Source: Gnetum montanum (taxonomy: Eukaryota > Streptophyta > Gnetopsida > Gnetales > Gnetaceae). From it: a stretch of DNA of 62,471 nt. Made by a program: the position numbers and the translations under genes. The stretch is taken from positions 192,287-254,757 of the forward strand of contig MNCI01021515.1 of NCBI GenBank assembly GCA_015680685.1, in the 5' to 3' direction. This document shows positions 55,731 through 62,471 of the stretch, one piece after another (within the stretch, counting starts at the first letter, position 1; each line of letters starts with the position of its first letter). The notes beneath the pieces are model-generated. The model was given only the letters and a program-made list of their open reading frames with translations, made no database searches and was not told where the DNA came from.

Positions 55731-56154
55731 CACCATCTACTAGTTATATCTTTGGCTATCTTATTTATTGTTGAGAATGTTGGCTATTGTGGCTAGCCTT
55801 AGCCTTTATTTATTTGTGAGAAACTCATTATTGCTACATGATGTACCTATGGATGTTCAGACTTTTATTTGTTTCAGACATTTGTTGATTGAACTTGTGT
55901 TACATTGTGTGACTTAAGGCTATAGGCTATGGATATTTTGGTTATTATCATTATATTTATTTTAATTTTGCTTATATGTTCTAGCATTTTTAATTTTATG
56001 TGCTCTATGAATTTCATGTTTATGTTATGAGGTCATGTTAGGCTACATTGGTTGGATCATGTGGTTGTATGAGGCTATTCAGTAAAGTATGTTAAACTAT
56101 GGAAATGATAGGTAGACTAAGGCATAATGGCTAAAAATAGGTTGTGAAAATGTT
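55731..56154. other. AT-rich stretch after the HAD-like pseudogene
   Basis: No gene or repeat that I can support; plausible 3' untranslated region of the pseudogene. Confidence 0.3.
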
Positions 56155-56385
56155 GCTAGTTTTAGGCCATGGCAAGCCATGCATTTTTCCAGTTTTAGGC
56201 CATGGTGGGCCATGCGTTTTGCCAATTTTAGGCCATGGTAGAGCATTAACTTCACTAGTTTAGGCCATGGTGTGCTATTCATTTTGTTAGTTTTGGGCTA
56301 TGATGAGTCGTGCATTTTTCCAATTTTAGGCCATGGCAGGCTATGCATTTTGCTAGTCTTAGGCCATGGTAGGTGATGCGTTTAA
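56155..56385. repeat. 33-bp minisatellite, seven copies
   Basis: Units of TTTTAGGCCATGGYRGGCCATGCATTTTGCCAG-type sequence, with AGGCCATGG at about 56164, 56197, 56229, 56261, 56295, 56328 and 56360. Each unit contains the palindromic GCCATGGC or its one-base variants. Confidence 0.9.
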
Positions 56386-56699
56386 AAGGAAAGAAAATTT
56401 TTGCAATCTTCATGTTTTAAAATCTTATAGATTTTTCTTGGTTTTACCTTTCGAAATAAATAAGGTGCAAAAATGTAAATGATAAATAAAAGTAAACTAC
56501 ACTTTACATGCTACAAAGGTTAAAACAAGGTAGAATAAAGTAATGCGAATAGAATGATGCATGTAAACAAAGGTTAAACAAAAGAGTATGTCACATAGAG
56601 TAAGTGAACAAGAAACATGCATTTAATTGTGCAAGTATTTCCTAATCTTCAAAAGATTAGGAAAGGTATAAGATCTATGTTGAATAATCTTGTATTCCT
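56386..56699 (-). other. Non-coding stretch next to the G protease
   Basis: AT-rich text with AAAGGTTAAAACAAGG repeats on the plus strand. A hairpin CCTAATCTTCAAAAGATTAGG lies near 56641. No frame; possibly the 5' end of the long PR-RT intron of G. Confidence 0.4.
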
Positions 56700-56970
56700 C
56701 ATTCCTTTGCTAACCATGTTTAAGGGGATCTCTTCCCATGGTACATTCGTGATCCTATTGTTATCATTTTGGGGCTTTAGACTTTATTTTCAATAGTAGG
56801 AGCTTCTTCTTAAAGCTCCACCCTAGATCCTTGTTCTATGTCAACATTGTTAACCACCAAGGGAACTACACTATCACTATGAATGATTATTTCACCTTGC
56901 TCATAAGCCATGTGAATTTCTTGGTGGATGGGTGAGGAAAAAACTTGTAATTGCGCTAACCAAGGCCTTC
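56700..56970 (-). pseudogene. Protease C-terminal half of element G
   Basis: Minus strand from 56970 reads RPWLAQLQVFSSPIHQEI, HMAYEQGEIIIHSDSVVPLV and VNNVDIEQGSRVEL, stop, EEAPTIENKV. Element N has RPWLAQQWAVSSPIHQEI and YEGGQVIIHGD at this place. The active-site half lies beyond element C, whose insertion point (CCTTC) falls in the GRPWL motif. Confidence 0.75.
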
Positions 56971-57879
56971 TGATGAGTCATAGTTATGTTGGCTACATCG
57001 ACGAGGCCTCATTGACATAACCTTGTTGACTAGGCCTTGTCAACACATCGTATCATGCATCAATGAGGCCCCGTCGACGTAGTGTCTACATTTAGCTATA
57101 AATATGTGTTCACCAACCACATTTATGGCAATTGAGATTTTAGTAGTAGCGAAGCTCTTGTAGTTTGTTTATTTGAAAGTTAGAATTTTTCTCCCAAGTG
57201 CCCACAACAAGAGTCATTGAGTGTACGGATCTTTATTTAAGCATTGTTGTACCTAAGCACGATAGTGTGTGCAACAATAAAGATGAGCTTTCTGATAAAC
57301 CTTGAAACACTTTGGATAGATTAAATATTCTATTTATGCATTTAATGTTTTCAATTATCTATTAAATTTTTTCAATTTTTTATTAAATATTTTTCAATAA
57401 TTCAATTAATGAACCAATTAAGCAAGATATATTAAACACATAAGTACAATTGCTTCGAGCAAAACACGTATTCGTTTGGTAATCCTAGTAGTGTTATTGC
57501 TTGGTATGCCTAGTAGCATAGTGCTTGGTAGACCAACAATAGATACGTGGGTTTAGGACATGTACATAAAGTGGGACTGGATGCTTATGTTAGGACTTCT
57601 TAGATACTAGTTAATTAGTTAATCCAATTACTTTTATTTCCCTTCAAACACCAAACCCATAAAATACAAAATGATATAATCAGATGCCTCAATTACACTT
57701 AACCATACTAGTGTACGTCACAAGTGTAATTAGGAAGACAACGATTGACCTTAAGGTAAAGATTCACTTCCTAGAAGACTAGTGCACTAGAAACTACAAA
57801 GTTTGTGGAATTTGACCAGATCACATGTGAATGCTTGTGATTCATATGGTTAGGTGTAGGGATACCTCGCCACTCATCA
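56971..57879 (+). repeat. 5' LTR of element C with an alternative upstream dyad
   Basis: 909 bp, TGATGAGTCATAG to ACCTCGCCACTCATCA. TATAAATA at 57097-57104. R-U5 resembles O and B, but the GATATC palindrome is absent. An inverted repeat, 56998-57015 against 57060-57077 (TCGACGAGGCCTCATTGA versus TCAATGAGGCCCCGTCGA, 17 of 18 paired), takes its place upstream of the TATA box. Confidence 0.88.
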
Positions 57880-57880
57880 T

Positions 57881-57898
57881 TGGCACCATTACTGGGGA
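57881..57898 (+). other. Primer-binding site of element C (tRNA-Asp type)
   Basis: TGGCACCATTACTGGGGA one base after the LTR. Confidence 0.8.
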
Positions 57899-58089
57899 CT
57901 TTGTTTTTTGAAATGTGTGCTATCTAGGAGTATTGAATATTATTCATATCATTGGATCAACTCAAGGTCAACATCACTCTCAATGACATATAAATTACTA
58001 AGCATACTGATAATTTTATTTGTTTTGCAAAATTTCTTCTTCTTTTCATAGACATGAAGATGTTAAACCGTTGGTCCTATAGGAGTGCA

Positions 58090-59700
58090 AAGTGATATAT
58101 ACTCATCCAGATGAGAATGTACCAGACTTCACCTTCATCCTATATTAGGATGAATAGCTGCGATGGCACCATATGGAGGGTAACATTGTCTTGCCCTTCA
58201 TGAAGAATAAATTATGAATGGCTATGACACTAGGAACTACTATCCCACTGAAACACAATGTAAGAAATATTGACATCAGGAGAAGCTCCATGAGGCTATG
58301 AAGGGGAAACATTTCACTAATTCCTTATTCCTACTAGATCAAGATGACAATGAGGATCCTACCTTTGAAGGTTCTTAACATGAAGATTTTCCAGCCCCTG
58401 TTATTAATGATGAGGGTGCAACCATGAACCTGTGATCCATGATTCATAAAATAGGTTTAGGAAAGAGTGATAGACAAGGTAGGAACTCGAGCAAACATCA
58501 TGATAGCAAGGAATCTAAAAATGGTGGTTGTAATGAGTGAAAAAGTGATGGTAGAAACTGTCATGGTAGTGGTGGTCCACTTTCCTCTTCATCCTCTTCA
58601 TCTGATTCTAAACATTCCTCTTCATCTATTGGTTCTCATAGAAGCTACCATTGAAATAATTGTGATGAAGATGATCAACGCAACAAAAATGACCATGAAG
58701 GCCACCAAGACTGAAGGGGTGATCAAAATGATCATCAACGTCATCAATGCAGTGATGATGATGAACTTGTATTGGTAACTCAAAGTATGCTCAACATTAC
58801 AGAGGTAGTTAGAATTCCAACCAAGCATAGGAAAGATAGCTAGATCAAACACTTAGACATGAATAATATTCCAAGATTTGAGGGGGGATACAATTCTGAT
58901 TTGTAGACACATCTACAAGCTTTCCATGATGCCTATGCCTTACAGAACATATCAAATGAATGGTAGAAACTCAAGCTCTTCCCTAGGATACTCATCAAGG
59001 AAGCAAAATTTTTTTACTAGTCTTTGGAATCAGAATCTATTCACCAATGGAGTACCATGTTAGAGCTATTTAATGACAAATATCAGACATACTCTAGAGT
59101 GTTTAATCTAAGAAGGAAAATCCAAGGCTAGAAATAAGGAACACATGAATCCTTGGATGTTGCCATGGGTAGATACTATTTATTCTTATACCAATGCCTT
59201 GGCCATGGTTATTCTCAAAGGGAACAAGTTCACCACATCATAGATGGGCTTAGAGTAGAAACTAGAAGAACCCTTGGGATGTATGTCGAAGGAAGATTGT
59301 CTAAATTGAGAGCTCATTAGATCCAAAGGCTGATTGAGCAGGTAGCAAAAGAAGAAAGTGAGCTATGAAAAAGGGAAAGTGTAGAAGAGTATAATAGGGA
59401 TCCTTCCATTAGAAAACAAGAAGTCCTATTTTATGATGAGGAGGAGTTGCTACTTGATGAAGTGGTGAACATGAAAACCTTGCCCATCCAAAAATCTATT
59501 TTTGATATTTTGGAAAATGTTGATAAATTATGGGACTCTTTGGATGAAAAATTTCAAACTGCTATGAGGATCATTGAAGAATCCAAAGAGAAAAATAGTG
59601 ATCATAAGCGTAGGAGGCAAAAAGAAGCTGAACGTGCCTACTAAAGAGGTAAGGGCAAAGCTACAACAATAAAGTTGTGGAAATTGACTTTGATGATGAA
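58090..59700 (+). pseudogene. gag: Gag of element C, decayed
   Basis: Same blocks as O: HMEGNIVLP near 58172, Ser/His/Asp-rich GGPLSSSSSSDSKHSSSS (58570-58625) and QRNKNDHEGHQD. The capsid domain reads LDMNNIPRFEGGYNSDL, HDAYALQNISNEW, TMLELFNDKYQTYSRVFNLR, LDVAMGRYYLFLYQCLGHGY, SQREQVHHIIDGLRVETRRT and LGMYVEGRLSKLRAH. The C-terminal NMKTLPIQKSIFDILENVDK is at 59470. 59447-59644 stays open. Stops mostly replace Gln or Trp. Confidence 0.75.
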
Positions 59701-60430
59701 ACTGATTGTGACATTTGATAATATGAACATCTAAAGAGTTTTTTCCCTGTGGTGTCATACTTACAAGAGTCTGGAGTGTATAAATTAAATCCTAAACTAG
59801 CATGTAGGCAAACACCTAGATAATTGCCTTATCCTTAAGGCAATCCAAGGTAGTTCCATCAGAAATAAAAAAATTACTACCCAAATGGAACTCCTCCACA
59901 ACCTTATGAATAATACCAATAATGGTACCAACCACAATCTTGGGAAATGCCACCAACCAGGTAGCAGTACCCTTATAGGCAACTAGATCCATATGAGTAC
60001 TATGTTTAGCAACTTGTCTCCCTAAGAAGTTCTACAAGTCACACCTCATTTTAGCATTGCTATTACCCTCTAGAGTACTATCGAATACATTCAACATTTT
60101 CTCAATGGAAGAGCCCATATCCATACCACCCTCCACATTCATCTGCACACACGCCTCTGTCTTCAACCCAGTTACCTCTTGCTCCATCCATGCAAGGTGA
60201 GATTCCAATGCTATGAGAGTTGTACATTCACAATTGACTTTTCAACCAAGTTGTTTGGATAATTGATCCAAAAAAAGATCCTTCTTCTAACCCAAAAATT
60301 CTCTCCAACCCTCACAACCTAGTGAGGGTGATTGTCCTACATCTCTAATACCCTCATCCTCTACATCAAATAACTTTGAGTGCCCTTCAAACCAATTACT
60401 ACCTCAGATTTGCATTGTGATGCTAAATCA
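59700..60430 (+). pseudogene. Gag-PR linker of element C
   Basis: Tyr/Pro/Gln/His-rich remnant with stops, colinear with 31830-32560 of O. Confidence 0.5.
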
Positions 60431-61435
60431 TGTTGTTTTTTATTGGATCAAGGCTGGAAATCTTCCCAAAAAAATATCTAACCTAGTAAGCCCACCCATT
60501 TACATGTAGATTATTGAACATGAGCCATGTAAGGCTTGTCTTGACTCTAGTTCTAGAGTTAATCTCATTTCCCATGATATGTACAAGGCTTGGGACATAC
60601 CAACTCTCAAGAAGATCAACATCCATCTAGAATTGGTGAATTAGTCAATTATTATCCCTTTGGGATCAGTAGAGGACATTATGAACACAATTTGTAGGTG
60701 GTCCTATCCTACTAATTTTCTGCTGATCAAGGTTGAAAACTGCAAAAGTGATTTCCTCATCATTATGGGAAGAGCTTGGTTAAGCACGGTCAATGCACAT
60801 ATGGGCATAAGGGATCTTTCTATGGAAATATCTAAGGAAAATAAATTGAGAAAGATAGAGAAGAAGTGTATTCCATGCATAATATATAGTGATAATAGAT
60901 GCAATTGTGTGCAAAAGATTTGGTCCATCAAAATTACATACATTAAAGCATGCAATCAATGTGCACAAGAAATCAATATTCAAAGGTATCTGTATGCAGT
61001 AGCCACAAAATAGGAGGACACCCAGTGGCTAATAGTTGACTTAGATAACAACACATTATGCATGGAACCAACTAAGATCCTAACATGTGCTTATGTTGAA
61101 GGCATGTATAAACTTGAATAATTTCATCCCCAACTCTCTGATGAAGATGATGATACATGTTGGGGAGAGTTGGAAATCCCTGATAACTTCAAGCAGGAGC
61201 CCCTAGAGCTAAAAAATTACCAGCTGACATGGAATATGCATTTTTAAACAATGGTAAACTAGTCATAATTAATGCCAGACTTACTTCTAAAAAAACTAAA
61301 AGTTGTTAAAAGTGATTAATAAATGGCCAGTAACCTTTGCTTGGTCATATCCTGAGCTAACAAGAATCGATCCAAGGATATGCCAACATCACATTGACAC
61401 TGACCTGACCATGAAGCCTAGAAGGTAGTTGTAGA
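60430..61435 (+). pseudogene. Aspartic protease and PR-RT linker of element C
   Basis: Reads ACLDSSSRVNLISHDMYKAW near 60536, where the family has LDSGFGVNLIS: catalytic Asp kept, essential Gly changed to Ser. 60660-61013 is open: GSVEDIMNTICRWSYPTNFL, IIMGRAWLSTVNAHMGIRDL. The linker continues CAQEINIQRYLYAVATK, TQWLIVDLDNNTLCMEPTK, TCWGELEIPDNFKQEPLELK. Confidence 0.7.
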
Positions 61436-61439
61436 GGTG

Positions 61440-61961
61440 GCTGGATTTCAAATTGAAATAGATCATTAAGGAAGAAATTGAACAACTCCTCAAGGTAAGG
61501 TCCATCTATCCCATGATGAATAGCAAGTGGATTAGCCCACTCTTAATTGTGCCAAATAAAGATGGAAAATGGCAAGTCTGCATCAACTTCAGACTGTTGA
61601 ATGTGGCAACATTTAAAGATCATTTTCCATTGGCATTTGTGGATCAAGTGTTGGACACCATATTTGGGCATTGTTATTATAGCTTCTTGGATGGTTATAG
61701 TGGCTATAATCAAATCCAAATTATGCTAGAAGATCATGCCAAGACAACATTCATGAGTGCTTAGGGGACTTTTGCATATTGTAAGATGTCATTCAATCTG
61801 TGCAATGCCCTTACAACATTTCAATGCCTAGTCCTTAGTATTTTCCAGCAATAGATTGGTCATGGTGTAGAAGTCTTCATGGATGACTTTTCCACCTATG
61901 AAGCTAAATTTGAGCAAGCCTTAGACCTCCTTAAGCAAGTATTAAAAAGATGTGTTGAAAC
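61440..61961 (+). pseudogene. Reverse transcriptase of element C, truncated
   Basis: 61513-61764 is open: KWISPLLIVPNKDGKWQVCI, NFRLLNVATFKDHFPLAFVD, YSFLDGYSGYNQIQIMLEDH. After a stop: GTFAYCKMSFNLCNALTTFQ and GVEVFMDDFSTYEAKFEQAL with an intact FMDD box, then DLLKQVLKRCVE. The next codons are replaced by the LTR of element D; element B shows that TNLQLNW should follow. Confidence 0.8.
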
Positions 61962-62471
61962 TGTTGAATACATTTAGCCATTTCATGGAGCAGCAAGATG
62001 ATAAAATATGAATAAAGTCACAAGGGATATTCAAGAGAAATATACATGGTGTTTGTGTTTAAATGATATTTTATACTTTGATATTCAAGAAGAATAGTTG
62101 AAGGAAGATAAATTTGTTTTAATGATAAGGAAAATTTATCATGCTCCTTTGGAAAATGAAGGATGGAAAATAAGTGAAGAGGTAAAAGAACCGATCCTGT
62201 TTACGGGGGAATCAAGGAAAATATCAAAGTTAATAAGGAGTGAATAATGTTTTTATGACAAAAGAAAAAACAGACACAGTTCCAGCTCTTATGCACAATG
62301 GAAGACAGACGGGAGAAGGAAAAATAATCCAAAAGAATATTAGTTTTTCGTTGCCAAAAAATNCATAAACAGCGTTGGACGTACGAGTTAGGGCAAACGG
62401 AGCCACCGAGACCTCCGCGCAGATGCCGCGCCATTGAATCTTCACCGGTAAGTTCTAAAACAAAAGCAAAA
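61962..62471 (+). repeat. Element D: start of an LTR related to family A
   Basis: Begins TGTTGAATACATTTAGCC and ATTTCATGGAGCAG, matching the starts of the A LTR (4918, minus) and the solo LTR (22924). After about 45 bp the sequence diverges, so it is a distinct subfamily. The last 100 bp are CpG rich (CGTTGGACGTACGAGTTAGG) with a good splice donor, CACCG/GTAAGTT, at 62448. One ambiguous base lies at 62363. The rest is outside the window. Confidence 0.6.

Larger units (their letters stand above)
26584..56970 (-). mobile_element. Element G: autonomous-type Tat/Ogre-like element, minus strand, doubly interrupted
   Basis: Read right to left: protease C-terminal half (56970-56700), a 7.8-kb non-pol region, PR-RT linker, RT, RNase H, second RNase H, integrase zinc-binding part (to 46341), then across element O the integrase core and C-terminus (29049-28100), 3' tail, G tract and 3' LTR (27631-26584). 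Removing O and one CCTTT copy restores the integrase reading frame across the junction. A second RNase H between RH and INT is a hallmark of the Tat lineage. The gag and 5' LTR lie right of element C, outside the window. Confidence 0.8.
56971..61961 (+). mobile_element. Element C: B-family Athila-like element, 3' end cut by element D
   Basis: 5' LTR, Asp-type PBS, gag, linker, PR, PR-RT linker and the first two thirds of RT on the plus strand. The RT stops inside the CVET codons at 61961 where an A-family-like LTR starts. The insertion into the G protease has CCTTC on the left; the right duplication is not in the window. Confidence 0.85.

Noticed and set aside
58467-58778. 103-codon frame rich in Met, Val and Ile in element C
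   Set aside because: Out-of-frame shadow of the Ser/His/Asp-rich gag region.
1-62471. tRNA, rRNA, snRNA or riboswitch genes
   Set aside because: No cloverleaf-like or rRNA-like stretch was recognised on either strand; a covariance-model scan would be needed to exclude them.

Overview
The window is non-genic DNA from a large plant nuclear genome. Plant-type Ty3/gypsy (non-chromovirus) LTR retrotransposons, most of them decayed, fill it almost end to end. The Athila/Tat/Ogre hallmarks (second RNase H, giant LTRs, Tat-type zinc knuckles, CpG decay, Russian-doll nesting) suggest a seed plant with a giant genome. A gymnosperm is my best guess, but that is inference. I see no tRNA, rRNA, CRISPR array or intact single-copy host gene. 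All element relationships below come from reading shared sequence by eye; no percentages were computed.

I label the elements by letter. A (minus, 1-4918) is a young element: 3.0 kb 5' LTR, PBS, nearly intact gag and the start of a protease; its LTR cuts the 3' tail of B. B (minus, 4919-13918) is an Athila-like element with gag, PR, RT, RH and INT remains and its 5' LTR. B sits in E (plus, 13919 to about 18440), an Athila-like gag-PR-RT remnant. E runs into H (plus, about 19538-26583), a decayed Tat-like gag element. H carries two solo LTRs with perfect 5-bp target duplications: F (18447-19532, at its left edge) and one of the A family (22924-25551). H is broken by G (minus, 26584 to beyond 56970), a Tat/Ogre-like element with INT, second RNase H, RH, RT and part of PR.

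G's integrase is interrupted by O (plus, 29055-46335), a B-family element with both LTRs and matching CCTTT duplications 17.3 kb apart. O lost RT-RH-INT and is in turn interrupted by N (plus, 34024-44395), a gag-protease element with no pol, a 38-bp tandem array in place of pol, and a right LTR that runs on past the PBS. G's protease is interrupted by C (plus, 56971-61961), another B-family element, whose RT is cut by D (61962 to the window end), the start of an A-family-like LTR. The deepest visible nesting is E > H > G > O > N.

The most unusual part is the 7.8 kb between G's RT and G's protease. It holds about 13 diverged copies of a roughly 190-bp repeat with palindromic cores (49.64-52.11 kb), a multi-exon pseudogene on the strand antisense to G with an apparent HAD/FCP1-like (NIF) phosphatase domain (52501-55730), and a 33-bp minisatellite (56155-56385). 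A second unusual feature is a set of CpG-rich palindromes just upstream of the TATA box in B-family LTRs, replaced by an unrelated inverted repeat in C.
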